DNA of 64,000 bases from Evansella tamaricis (GTDB taxonomy: Bacteria; Bacillota; Bacilli; Bacillales; Salisediminibacteriaceae). The notes under the pieces were generated by a model. The model was not told the origin of the DNA. It searched no databases and saw nothing but the letters and a program-made list of their open reading frames with translations. This document shows positions 38,332 through 46,640 of this stretch, piece by piece. Each line of letters starts with the position of its first letter. Positions within the stretch are counted from its first letter, which is position 1. The position numbers and the translations under genes are program-made. The stretch is from NCBI RefSeq assembly GCF_019042215.1, contig NZ_JAHQCS010000095.1:1-64000 (forward strand). The letters are read 5' to 3'.

Positions 38332-39966
38332 GTGATTCCTAAAATTCACTTTGACCAAGAATGGGTAGATCAGTTTGAAAATTCACTTGAAAACAACAAA
38401 GGGTGGGGGAACTGGACCAAATACAAAATGGCTTTAACAGCTGGAAAACAGAGCCTTGTGAGTGATTTCCAAGGGTTAGTTGCGCCAAAATATTTGCCCA
38501 CATTAAATATTTACCCTCACCAATATGAAACGGCGGAGGCTGTTATTGAAAAAATGAATGGGAAAGCTATTTTGGCCGATGAAGTTGGTTTAGGGAAAAC
38601 CATCGAAGCAGGCTTAGTATTAAAAGAATATATGATTCGTGGGCTTGTTAAAAAGGTACTGATTCTCGTGCCAGCGTCGCTCGTTACCCAGTGGTGTCGG
38701 GAATTAAATGAAAAGTTTTATATCCCTGCCATTGAACAACGCAAAAATCCGGCATGGGAGCAAATAGATGTGACGGTTACTTCCATTGATACTGCCAAGA
38801 GGGAACCACATGCATCTGTCATAAAAGAAATTGATTATGATTTTATCATTATTGATGAAGCACATAAACTAAAAAATAAACACACAAAAAACTATCAATT
38901 TGCCAGAAGTTTAAAGAAGAAATTTTGCTTGCTATTAACTGCCACACCAGTTCAAAATCGTTTGAGTGAAGTGTTTCATCTGATTTCCCTTTTGAAACCA
39001 GGCCATTTAGGGGATGAGACTAGCTTTGAACAAAAGTATAAAGAAGGAAATGATCATGATCAGTTAAACCAATTAATCCAAAAGGTGATGATACGAAATC
39101 GCCGTTCGGACTCTGGGATGGATTGGCCCAAAAGAATCGTACAGACAGTTCCGATTTCTTTTTCTGAAGGGGAGAAAAATCTCTATGACTTGGTTAGTGA
39201 AATGAAACACCGATGGTCAAACAGTGTAGAAGCCCAAGGGTTAGCATTTACGACCTTAACTTTGCAGAGGGAAGCGTGTTCCAGTCGGGAAGCTGTCTTT
39301 ATGACGCTTAAAAATCTCATGGAGCAATATGGTGAGAACCCTAATGTCATGGAAGAATTGAATAAAATTGCAGAGCAAATCAATGAAGTGACAACCAATT
39401 CAAAGGCGGAAAGAGCCTTATCTATTATTCAAGAGTCTGATGAAAAAGTTATCATTTTCACAGAATATCGTGCCACACAATTATATTTGCAATGGTATCT
39501 CGCTCAAAATGGTATCCGTTCTGTGCCATTTCGAGGAGGATTTAAACGGGGAAAAAAGGATTGGATGAAGCAGTTATTCCGTGACCATGCCCAAGTTTTA
39601 ATAGCAACAGAAGCAGGTGGTGAAGGAATTAACTTACAATTTTGCAGTAAAATGATTAACTATGATCTCCCGTGGAATCCCATGAGAATTGAACAACGAA
39701 TTGGGAGAATTCACCGTCTAGGACAAGAACATGATGTGAAAATCTACAATTTTGCGGTAAAGGGAACCGTGGAAGATCATATCTTGCAACTCCTATATAA
39801 AAAAATCGGCTTATTTGAAGGGATTATCGGGGAATTGGATGATATCCTTGAGAAATTCTCGGAAAACCAGTTTGAGGATCATGTTTCAAAAATTATTCTC
39901 GACTCTGAATCAGAAGGGGAAATTCGAGTGAAATTGGATAATCTCACTTCCATTCTTGCAAGATAG
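38332..39966 (+). CDS. yqhH: SNF2 family helicase YqhH
   Basis: A superfamily 2 SNF2/RapA-like ATPase of 544 aa: motif I ADEVGLGKTIEAG (about 83-95), motif II IIIDEAHKLKN, motif III LLTATPVQNR, then helicase-C with ATEAGGEGINLQFC and RIEQRIGRIHRLGQ. It resembles YqhH of B. subtilis, next to yqhG and gcvT. Probably acts on nucleic acid or RNA polymerase complexes; the target is not known. GTG start with AAGGAGAG. Confidence 0.93.
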   Translation: MIPKIHFDQEWVDQFENSLENNKGWGNWTKYKMALTAGKQSLVSDFQGLVAPKYLPTLNIYPHQYETAEAVIEKMNGKAILADEVGLGKTIEAGLVLKEYMIRGLVKKVLILVPASLVTQWCRELNEKFYIPAIEQRKNPAWEQIDVTVTSIDTAKREPHASVIKEIDYDFIIIDEAHKLKNKHTKNYQFARSLKKKFCLLLTATPVQNRLSEVFHLISLLKPGHLGDETSFEQKYKEGNDHDQLNQLIQKVMIRNRRSDSGMDWPKRIVQTVPISFSEGEKNLYDLVSEMKHRWSNSVEAQGLAFTTLTLQREACSSREAVFMTLKNLMEQYGENPNVMEELNKIAEQINEVTTNSKAERALSIIQESDEKVIIFTEYRATQLYLQWYLAQNGIRSVPFRGGFKRGKKDWMKQLFRDHAQVLIATEAGGEGINLQFCSKMINYDLPWNPMRIEQRIGRIHRLGQEHDVKIYNFAVKGTVEDHILQLLYKKIGLFEGIIGELDDILEKFSENQFEDHVSKIILDSESEGEIRVKLDNLTSILAR

Positions 39967-39979
39967 AAAGGAGATTCTA

Positions 39980-40795
39980 ATGCAACAACAAGAGATTCAT
40001 CAGTATATTAAAAATTTTTTTATTGAAAATGAAAGCACGATAACAGAAGAATCAGATGGTCATTTGTTCATTCAATTATCGGTTGAAATGGATAAAGCAT
40101 TAATGAACCGTCCATTTTACTGGCACTATGTGGAAAAAATGGGGGGAGTACCAAATCCAATGCAATTGAATTTAATAACGGACTCTTCTAAAGTGCCTGA
40201 AGACATGAAGGGGGAAAAAATACATTTTGGATCCCCTAGACTACACCAGATCTTTCAAACCGCAAAACAATTGGGGAGCCATTCCCTCCTTTATGAATCA
40301 GTAAATACTAATGGATCCACGGTACCATTAAAACCATGGATCGTCTTAAATGGGGCAGTTTCCTACTGTTGTGATCATAAGAAGGACTATTTTTTTTCTA
40401 TTGGTCTAAGCCTCATAACCGGGGAAGTCATCCATGATTTCCACGAACTCATTAAAGCAAAAAATTTGCAAGAACAAATCCCTAATTACTGTTTTACAAT
40501 GACCCCAATCATCAGACCAATTTCCGGAATTGAGCGAATAAAGCGGTTGTTAATAGAAGATCTCGAACAACAGGATCATCAGTGGGCGGAAAATGCACGA
40601 AATCGCCAAAAGCAAGACGAACAGCTTCTAGAAGCTTTTTATGAAGGTCAAGAGGAGAAGGGGGATTCATATTACGATGAGAAGAAAGCAATCAAATCTC
40701 AGTATGAACCTTCGATCAATATTTCAATCATTAATGGCGGGTTATTTTATTTTTTCAATCACCCGCACCATCACCAAGGACATTCCTTTCATTAA
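39980..40795 (+). CDS. yqhG: YqhG family protein
   Basis: A 271-aa protein that follows yqhH by 13 nt; ATG at 39980 has AAAGGAG upstream. Family features include FFIENESTITEESDGHLFIQ, a central region with LMNRPFYWHYVEKMGG, and a C-terminal Glu-rich helix before a His-rich end (NHPHHHQGHSFH). By size and pairing it is YqhG of B. subtilis. Function is unknown; coupling to the helicase suggests a shared complex. Confidence 0.88.
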   Translation: MQQQEIHQYIKNFFIENESTITEESDGHLFIQLSVEMDKALMNRPFYWHYVEKMGGVPNPMQLNLITDSSKVPEDMKGEKIHFGSPRLHQIFQTAKQLGSHSLLYESVNTNGSTVPLKPWIVLNGAVSYCCDHKKDYFFSIGLSLITGEVIHDFHELIKAKNLQEQIPNYCFTMTPIIRPISGIERIKRLLIEDLEQQDHQWAENARNRQKQDEQLLEAFYEGQEEKGDSYYDEKKAIKSQYEPSINISIINGGLFYFFNHPHHHQGHSFH

Positions 40796-40853
40796 GATTT
40801 GTTCTCCGATTCCCACTTCTATGGGACGGAGAGCTGTTCATTCCAAACAATAA

Positions 40854-40999
40854 GAGGCTAGGACATAAATAAAGTGTTTAATCAAAAATACGAACAACAC
40901 ACAACCTTAGCGAAGTATATTTCATAGCTAATGATTGCATCAACTATCATCATTTTGTTCATATTTCTCCTTTTATCAAAACACTTTTGTCCCAGCCTC
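40854..40999. repeat. 145-bp near-palindromic element, copy 1
   Basis: The left end (GAGGCTAGGACATAAATAAA, then GTGTTT) and right end (AAACACTTTTGTCCC, then AGCCTC) are inverted repeats, and a second, related copy is at 54077-54221. It fills the gap between convergent yqhG and yqzE. Long RNA hairpins would form on either strand, so it can serve as terminator for both genes. Confidence 0.8.
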
Positions 41000-41007
41000 A
41001 AGGAAAA

Positions 41008-41190
41008 TTATTTTTTCGTGCGACGGAAAGATTGTGAAATAGCAAATGGGACCAACCCAAACCAGCGGTGACTTCTCGGCGGTTGAACACTTTTTCTTTC
41101 TTCTCGTTTCGCCTTCCGCTCTTCTTTTGGTTGGTTAGTATACGTTACAAACTGTTGTGTCATGAACTTTACATAATCATTTGTTTTCAT
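41008..41190 (-). CDS. yqzE: YqzE family small protein
   Basis: A 60-aa basic protein starting MKTNDYVKFMTQQFVTYTNQ with a charged middle (PKEERKAKREERK) and a hydrophobic-basic C-terminus (WFGLVPFAISQSFRRTKK). It matches YqzE, which lies just after comGG in B. subtilis. ATG at 41190 is used; in-frame upstream start adds five residues. Role unknown. Confidence 0.85.
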   Translation of the reverse strand: MKTNDYVKFMTQQFVTYTNQPKEERKAKREERKSVQPPRSHRWFGLVPFAISQSFRRTKK

Positions 41191-41256
41191 TAGCCTCACA
41201 CCCACTTTTCCAATCTACTATAAGGATTTCCACCATTATATATTCTTATACCCAGT

Positions 41257-41652
41257 TTAATACTGGATATTTACCCCTTCCATCCATAGAGATATTTCTC
41301 CGGTGTCTTTATTAAAGTGGAACTTTGCTCGGCGTACTTTTCCAATTGATGAGAAGGCTTCCAGTAAAATTAGCTCCCCGTCTTTTACTTTAGTTACTTT
41401 ATAATTTACACTTCCCGTTTCATATTGAATTTTTCCAGCCACTAAACTACCATTTTCTTCTTCCTGTGATAACTGATGAAGAAGATCCTCTAAGCTAGTC
41501 ATTAACAAATTATCTAGTGTATTCCATTCCTTTTCCAATTGTAAAAAACGTTTCTCACTTTCGTATACACTAAGATAGTGGATAAAAACTAGAGATAAGA
41601 GAAACAACATAAAAACAGCAACTAACAATGCCATTCCCCGTTCATTAGTCAT
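41257..41652 (-). CDS. comGG: Competence pseudopilin-like protein ComGG
   Basis: The last pseudopilus gene of comG. An N-terminal hydrophobic helix (MALLVAVFMLFLLSLVFIHY) is followed by a soluble domain. Assignment rests on operon position and topology, since ComGG is weakly conserved. ATG at 41652 overlaps the comGF end; 131 aa (124 in B. subtilis). Confidence 0.85.
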   Translation of the reverse strand: MTNERGMALLVAVFMLFLLSLVFIHYLSVYESEKRFLQLEKEWNTLDNLLMTSLEDLLHQLSQEEENGSLVAGKIQYETGSVNYKVTKVKDGELILLEAFSSIGKVRRAKFHFNKDTGEISLWMEGVNIQY

Positions 41653-42112
41653 CCCATTTCCCTCGATTCCTATCAGGGTGCGGTATGTTACGAACATAAC
41701 ATTCATCACCTATCCCAATAATCGTTAGTTTAATCCCATTCCCCACCACTTCCACTTGGAACTGTTTAACGTTTTGCAAAAACACTTCATGGCCTGTTCT
41801 GTTAACTCTTCTTCGAACCTTATCTTCATACAATTCAAATTGGATGGTAGCACCATCTTCTGGTCTATCATAGAACAGCACCGTTTGCTGAGGGTTTGTC
41901 CAATAATTGGCACTTCTTCGAAAATCCATTTGAAGCTGCGAGAAAAATAAGACTCTTTCTTCATGTCGGATCGTTTCAATATTTTCTTTACTTAATACAC
42001 CAAAGGTAAGTGGAAAAACCGAGATAATAATTAGCAGGATAGAGAAACTAATAATTACCTCAATAAGAGTCATTCCATCCTCTTTCTTTTTTACCAAGTA
42101 AGCACCTTTCAT
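41645..42112 (-). CDS. comGF: Competence pseudopilin ComGF
   Basis: A pilin-like protein with an N-terminal class III-type signal (DGMTLIEVIISFSILL) and a soluble C-terminal part. The exact start is unclear: the in-frame ATG at 42112 is used, but a TTG six codons on (AAAGGTG upstream) also fits. It overlaps the comGE end by about 50 bp, and comGG follows. Confidence 0.85.
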   Translation of the reverse strand: MKGAYLVKKKEDGMTLIEVIISFSILLIIISVFPLTFGVLSKENIETIRHEERVLFFSQLQMDFRRSANYWTNPQQTVLFYDRPEDGATIQFELYEDKVRRRVNRTGHEVFLQNVKQFQVEVVGNGIKLTIIGIGDECYVRNIPHPDRNRGKWDD

Positions 42113-42413
42113 AATAACGTCCATTTCCCCCTTCCCAGTAAGCACAAATGACAGTTCTACCATTACTGAAAACGGAATGGATTTGATATTCCACTCCATC
42201 ATTGACAATGGAGAGTTCTTCTTCCACATTCCCATTGGATTTGAGGTCGTAGATTTCCTTATTTAAGAATTCTTCGATATACCGTTCTTGCCTTATAGTC
42301 AACCTTTCCTGTTGCACTGTCACAAGTGCTGGAAGAATCGTTGAAACAGCAATAGAAAAAAGGAGCAAAGCACACATTACTTCAATATACGAAAACCCTT
42401 TATTATTTATCAA
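42060..42413 (-). CDS. comGE: Competence pseudopilin ComGE
   Basis: An N-terminal pilin-like helix (INNKGFSYIEVMCALLLFSI) marks this pseudopilin. TTG at 42413 is preferred, with AGGGGG about 10 nt upstream, and overlaps the comGD end; a start seven codons earlier is poor. 117 aa. Less conserved than comGC and comGD. Confidence 0.85.
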   Translation of the reverse strand: MINNKGFSYIEVMCALLLFSIAVSTILPALVTVQQERLTIRQERYIEEFLNKEIYDLKSNGNVEEELSIVNDGVEYQIHSVFSNGRTVICAYWEGGNGRYYERCLLGKKERGWNDSY

Positions 42414-42855
42414 AGTAAAAACGCCCCCTGACAAACTGAAAAACTAAGGTATACTTTTTTCCGGAATAGTAAAAATGAATCGTTCCAGTTGAATGTAAAT
42501 TTCCACTCGTTAGGTAGCGAATATTATCCATATCTAAGGATCCTTTCGTTACTCTTAATCCCTTGGGCAATGATCGTCTTACAAACACTGTAGTTCCATG
42601 GCGGACAATGTACTCATTGGTTGTTGGGAAAAACGCTACACTTACAAGCATCCCTTTTGAAATAGCAGTCATTTGTGCTTCATACAAATCTTTTTCCAAT
42701 TGTTCAAAGAAGTAGTCCAGATCATTTGTTTGTGCCACGCCGTTAAATTGAGGTGACGATATGAGGAGGATCGTCGTAATTAAAAATAAGACCATACACG
42801 TTTCGGTCAATGTATATCCCCACTCTTCATTAATCCTTCTCCCTTTATGATTCAT
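42403..42855 (-). CDS. comGD: Competence pseudopilin ComGD
   Basis: A type II/IV pseudopilin with N-terminal signal (EWGYTLTETCMVLFLITTIL) and a soluble beta-rich domain. 150 aa. The ATG overlaps the end of comGC by 11 bp. It is one of the minor pilins that build the DNA-uptake pilus. Confidence 0.88.
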   Translation of the reverse strand: MNHKGRRINEEWGYTLTETCMVLFLITTILLISSPQFNGVAQTNDLDYFFEQLEKDLYEAQMTAISKGMLVSVAFFPTTNEYIVRHGTTVFVRRSLPKGLRVTKGSLDMDNIRYLTSGNLHSTGTIHFYYSGKKYTLVFQFVRGRFYFDK

Positions 42856-43165
42856 CTTTCACGATTTTACCATTGGAAAGTTTTAATCCGGTTCCATCTG
42901 GACATTGAAGTGTATCCACGTAATCTGGTTTTAGAACACTTAAATCCGTTACCTTCTGTCCTTTTTCTATCTCATAAGCAATCATTTGTGCACTTACAAG
43001 GTCAATGGTGGCTTCACATCCCTTACTCCTTGCCATTTCCTGATTTTTTCCTAAATTAGGAACTGCAATTAAAAGTAAGACTGAAATGATCACAAGAACG
43101 ATCATCATTTCAATTAGGGTAAATCCCTTTCTATTTTTTAAATATCTCATTTTTATTTTCCTCAT
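42845..43165 (-). CDS. comGC: Competence major pseudopilin ComGC
   Basis: ComGC is the main component of the transformation pseudopilus, processed by ComC peptidase. The signal is textbook: RKGFTLIEMMIVLVIISVLL, cleavage after Gly. 106 aa. Two Cys (CEATIDL, LQCPDG) probably form the intramolecular disulfide. ATG with AAAGGAG upstream. A 416-bp gap with an opposite-strand ORF separates it from comGB, unlike in B. subtilis. Confidence 0.95.
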   Translation of the reverse strand: MRKIKMRYLKNRKGFTLIEMMIVLVIISVLLLIAVPNLGKNQEMARSKGCEATIDLVSAQMIAYEIEKGQKVTDLSVLKPDYVDTLQCPDGTGLKLSNGKIVKDES

Positions 43166-43372
43166 TTTCTATACTCCTTTAAAGGTTAATCCGATAAGCT
43201 TTGTAAAAAAATCTATCATAAATGCCTACCTTTCGATATAATGGACATGTCTATTAATTGTTACGCTTTTGTTAAAGGTTCCATTCAAACAGCAGAAATG
43301 TGATTGAAGTATACATCACATCAGCATGGAACGATAACAGTGCCAAATGTTAATCAAATGGGGGTAATTTTG

Positions 43373-43522
43373 TTGCTAGATCAACAGCTTTATGAATTAC
43401 TTAAAGAGGATTTTTACAATGGTTTACAAAGGTCGCTCACTACAGAAGAAAAAGAATTATTGCGTTGGATTAGCTACAAGGAATTCCGTCTAAATGGAAT
43501 AACACTGGAAACAAAACTATAA
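43373..43522 (+). CDS. Small plus-strand hypothetical gene inside comG
   Basis: A 49-aa frame beginning at a TTG with GGGGG 8 nt upstream, reading LDQQLYELLKEDFYNGL then SLTTEEKELLRWISYKEF. It is amphipathic and charged, with no membrane segment or known family. It lies antisense between comGB and comGC, and a plus-strand terminator (43539-43575) sits directly behind it, with a possible TATAAT at 43234-43242 in front. Real gene status is moderately supported. Confidence 0.4.
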   Translation: MLDQQLYELLKEDFYNGLQRSLTTEEKELLRWISYKEFRLNGITLETKL

Positions 43523-43538
43523 TTATATTGTTATTCCG

Positions 43539-43575
43539 CCTCTTTAGTCCATTGCTAAAGGGGTTTTAATTTTTT
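43539..43575 (+). terminator. Terminator of the small gene inside comG
   Basis: CCTCTTTAG pairs with CTAAAGGGG (one wobble) and is followed on the plus strand by TTTTAATTTTTT. On the minus strand there is no T run. Confidence 0.65.
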
Positions 43576-43581
43576 ATTAAC

Positions 43582-44616
43582 CTACCATCCATCTACTATA
43601 TGGAATATTGGTAACATCATCGATAAAAAAAGGAACATAACCACAATTCCAATCAGACCAATTAACATAGGTTGCAATACTGTCATACCATGCTGTATCC
43701 GATCAAATGTTGTTCGAAATAGGAAATTAGCATACTTCTCCAATTCCTTCCCGATGCTCCCTTTAGCCTCTCCCAAGGCAATAATAGATGACAATTGCCC
43801 TTCAAAATACGTACGTTTCTCTATACTTTCAGACAATAAATCTCCGTTTATTAAGTCCTGCATAATACTTGTTGCTTCTATTTGAAAAAAAGGTAATTGG
43901 GAATCTTCTTGTAAAATGACTAAAGCACGATGGAGAGAAAAACCATTCACCAATAAAGGAGCAAGTTGTGAGGCAAGGTAATACGTTAAAATTGTTTTCA
44001 TTACAGGACGGATGAATGGAATTTTCATACAAAAATGAATCTGTTCATAAACACTTTTTCTACGGAACCAAATAATAACTAAGAAGATTATTCCTAGGAG
44101 GACTAATAAAACCGGTAACTTAAAGATGGACAACAGGACTATAACAAGTTTTGTCATGACCGGTAATTCTTGGTCCACGGATTCAAAAAAAGCCAAAAAG
44201 TGAGGAAATACACCTTCAGATAGAATGCTCCCCATTATGATTAAGCCCACGAACAAAAATAACGGATAACTTAACACTTTCTTGCCCTTATGGGACAATT
44301 CATGCTTTTTTTTTAAGATAGAAGATCCATTCATTAATCCCTTTTTTAAATCTCCGTATCTCTCCGACAAATGGATAATGTTTATTACTTCTTTTGAGAA
44401 TCCCCCCGCCGATAATTGTGGTGCCAAATCATCGCCAGCTTCTAAAGCCAAATACAAATTCCTGCACCAATCTTTACGTTTGCCTTTCTCAAATTCCATT
44501 AATAGTTGCAAAGACTCTGATAAACTATATCCTTCATCAAATAAAGAATGTAGTTGGAGGAGCCAATCACTCCTAGCTAAGTTATTTCTAAAAACTCTTT
44601 TTCCCACTCCATTCAA
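43582..44616 (-). CDS. comGB: Competence pilus inner-membrane protein ComGB
   Basis: ComGB is the GspF-like platform of the competence pilus. Two T2SSF domains with membrane helices are visible (KVLSYPLFLFVGLIIMGSIL, LVLLGIIFLVIIWF and a C-terminal PMLIGLIGIVVMFLFLS). The start is uncertain: TTG at 44616 fits, with AAAGGTGG nearby, but GTG at 44607 and starts to 44655 are possible. About 344 aa; overlaps the comGA end. Confidence 0.9.
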   Translation of the reverse strand: MNGVGKRVFRNNLARSDWLLQLHSLFDEGYSLSESLQLLMEFEKGKRKDWCRNLYLALEAGDDLAPQLSAGGFSKEVINIIHLSERYGDLKKGLMNGSSILKKKHELSHKGKKVLSYPLFLFVGLIIMGSILSEGVFPHFLAFFESVDQELPVMTKLVIVLLSIFKLPVLLVLLGIIFLVIIWFRRKSVYEQIHFCMKIPFIRPVMKTILTYYLASQLAPLLVNGFSLHRALVILQEDSQLPFFQIEATSIMQDLINGDLLSESIEKRTYFEGQLSSIIALGEAKGSIGKELEKYANFLFRTTFDRIQHGMTVLQPMLIGLIGIVVMFLFLSMMLPIFHIVDGW

Positions 44617-45679
44617 TACCACCTTTCCCACCGATTTTACGGAATTCCTCTTCACTCAGATAACCTAAAGCGATCCCTTTTAATATCATTTTAGATAAAG
44701 TAATTATGTTTACTGCTGGTACTTCCCCCTTGCTTAAACTTGAAGTTACTGCGTCTAACTTATCCCCTGTGAGAATCTCATAAATAGCACCTCTTCTTCT
44801 GGACCTTTGTTTTCTACAATTGGGCTCACAAGCTGAACCGCAGTGTGGGCAAACGATATCAACTAATTGCTGAGCAACGATTCCCCGTACTGTCTCCTTT
44901 ATATCTGCAGGGTTAATTCCTAATTCCTGAAGTCTTCTGACAGCATTTATAGTGGAGTTACAGTGAAGCGTGGAAAGGACCAGGTGCCCCGTCATGGCGG
45001 TTCTTACAGCCATTTCTGCCGTTTCCTTATCACGTATTTCTCCAATCATAATCAGGTCTGGATCATGACGCAATAAACTTTTTAGTCCTGTGGCATAAGT
45101 AATTCCAGCCCGTTCATTAATCTCCATCTGTAAAAATTCGTCATACTTTTGTTCAATTGGGTCTTCGAGGGTAATAATATTCCTTTTCATCTTGTGAAAA
45201 CTGTTGTGGAGTAATGAATAGATAGTGGATGTTTTTCCTGATCCAGTGGGGCCACAAATAATAACAAGTCCATGGGATTGTTGGGTTAATTGAAGTAATA
45301 GACGTGATTGAGAAGGGAATAAAGAAAGGTGTTGAATCGTTTGGTGGTTATCATGTGGAAATAATCGAATTACTAACGTCTCATGAAAAGAGGAAGGGAA
45401 TGTGGATAACCGAATGGAATACCTTCTTGTGGTAAGGGGGATTTCCAGTGCGCTGTTTTGAGGTCTTCGCCGTTCACCTACATCCATACCTGAGATGAAT
45501 TTCAAATGTCCAATAATTTTTGTCATCGTTAAAACGGGTAGAGTTTCTATTTCCACTAATTGACCGTCAATTCGAAATCGGATGGAAGCCATTTTCTCCA
45601 TCGGGACAAAGTGAATATCTGAGGCGCGAAAAGCTACTGCTCTGAGTAAAATATCTTTCATTTTCCGTTCAACTTCCAT
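44588..45679 (-). CDS. comGA: Competence pilus ATPase ComGA
   Basis: ComGA is the traffic ATPase that drives pseudopilus assembly and also helps competent cells pause growth. GspE-type motifs: ASDIHFVP at the N-terminus, Walker A CGPTGSGKTSTI, the Asp box ITLEDPIEQK, Walker B-like LIMIGEIRDKETAEMA, then a Cys-rich segment (CPHCGSACEPNC) that may bind zinc. ATG at 45679 (MEVERKMKD) aligns with B. subtilis ComGA; GGTGAT lies 7 nt upstream. 363 aa. Confidence 0.94.
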   Translation of the reverse strand: MEVERKMKDILLRAVAFRASDIHFVPMEKMASIRFRIDGQLVEIETLPVLTMTKIIGHLKFISGMDVGERRRPQNSALEIPLTTRRYSIRLSTFPSSFHETLVIRLFPHDNHQTIQHLSLFPSQSRLLLQLTQQSHGLVIICGPTGSGKTSTIYSLLHNSFHKMKRNIITLEDPIEQKYDEFLQMEINERAGITYATGLKSLLRHDPDLIMIGEIRDKETAEMAVRTAMTGHLVLSTLHCNSTINAVRRLQELGINPADIKETVRGIVAQQLVDIVCPHCGSACEPNCRKQRSRRRGAIYEILTGDKLDAVTSSLSKGEVPAVNIITLSKMILKGIALGYLSEEEFRKIGGKGGIEWSGKKSF

Positions 45680-45819
45680 GTCATTTATCACCAACTTTCC
45701 ATACTTTGGTTTTTTCTAGCAATTTCATTATTCCATTTTCTATCGAAAAAATCATTTCTTTTTCACGGTCAAATGTGTATATTTTGTTAACATTGTGGAA
45801 CCTTAAAGTTATAGCATAT

Positions 45820-45894
45820 TGGGATGTAGCCAAGCGGTAAGGCAACGGACTTTGACTTCGTGACGCGTAGGTTCGAATCCTGCCATCCCAGCCA
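45820..45894 (+). tRNA. tRNA-Gln(TTG)
   Basis: A complete cloverleaf: acceptor TGGGATG/CATCCCA, anticodon arm ACGGA-CTTTGAC-TTCGT with anticodon TTG, T loop GGTTCGAATCC, and encoded CCA. Close to the B. subtilis tRNA-Gln. A terminator hairpin follows at 45904. Confidence 0.95.
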
Positions 45895-45900
45895 TACATA

Positions 45901-45940
45901 AAATGCCCCAACCACTGATCAGTAGTTGGGGCACTTTCAT
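45901..45940. terminator. Bidirectional terminator between tRNA-Gln and ytxH
   Basis: A long stem TGCCCCAACCACTGATC/ (AGTAGTTGGGGCA) with one mismatch, followed by T residues on both sides. It separates the convergent tRNA and ytxH. Confidence 0.8.
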
Positions 45941-45946
45941 TATTTC

Positions 45947-46390
45947 TTATTTCGTACGCAGTTCTTCCACATCTTCTTTTAATTTCTCCCGTGTATCTTC
46001 AATTTCACTTACAACCTTCTGAGCAAGTTTTTTGCCTTCTTCTTTTTCGGAATCAATTGTATCTTTTACATCATTTAATAATTCTTTACCTGAGTCCGAC
46101 GCTTTTTTGCTGACTTCTTCTGTTTTCTCTGCGAGACGATCCCACTGATCTTTGGCAACCCTTGTCCATTCGCTTGACTTATCCTTCGCTAACTGTCCGT
46201 ACTCTGTCCCTTTTTCCTTGGCAACATTCGTGAACTCAATCGTTTTATCTTTAGCAACTGTAGCCTTTTCATTAATATCACTACGTAATTCTTTCCCAGC
46301 TTTTGGTGCAAATAACATGGCAGATGTTGCTCCAATTACACCACCGATAATAGCACCAATAATAAAGTCTTTCGTATCCATTTTACTCAT
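45947..46390 (-). CDS. YtxH domain-containing stress protein
   Basis: A YtxH family protein: N-terminal glycine-rich hydrophobic segment (FIIGAIIGGVIGATSAMLFA) followed by APKAGKELRSDI and a long, charged, LEA-like amphipathic repeat region (AKDKTIEFTNVAKEKGTEYG). 147 aa. ATG with TAGGAGG upstream. The upstream promoter resembles sigma-B, in keeping with ytxH being a general stress gene in B. subtilis. Probably a membrane-anchored stress protector; activity unknown. Confidence 0.88.
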   Translation of the reverse strand: MSKMDTKDFIIGAIIGGVIGATSAMLFAPKAGKELRSDINEKATVAKDKTIEFTNVAKEKGTEYGQLAKDKSSEWTRVAKDQWDRLAEKTEEVSKKASDSGKELLNDVKDTIDSEKEEGKKLAQKVVSEIEDTREKLKEDVEELRTK

Positions 46391-46439
46391 TCTACTACCT
46401 CCTAATTTCCTTTTGAAATGCCTTTAATTATTTGTTTCT

Positions 46440-46466
46440 ATTCCCTCTTTTTCCGTACTTATAAAC
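46440..46466 (-). promoter_or_regulatory. Putative sigma-B promoter of the ytxH gene
   Basis: On the minus strand GTTTAT and GGGAAT are 15 bp apart, close to the sigma-B consensus GTTTaa-N12-15-GGGtAt, about 50 bp before the start. Confidence 0.6.
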
Positions 46467-46640
46467 CACTATTTTTTTGTACATGTACCTATTTAAATTA
46501 ATGTTCACAAAATTGTGCGGGACCAGGTCCCCTTAAATACCGCCAATTAAGTAGTTTTACCACTTAACTAAATTGAAAATACATTTATTTCTGACTTGTC
46601 CTATACTATAATGGGATTAGCTTATCGTGAGGAGTGAATC

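Noticed and set aside
45681-45911. 76-aa minus-strand frame upstream of comGA
   Set aside because: It reads through the tRNA-Gln gene in antisense; a chance frame.
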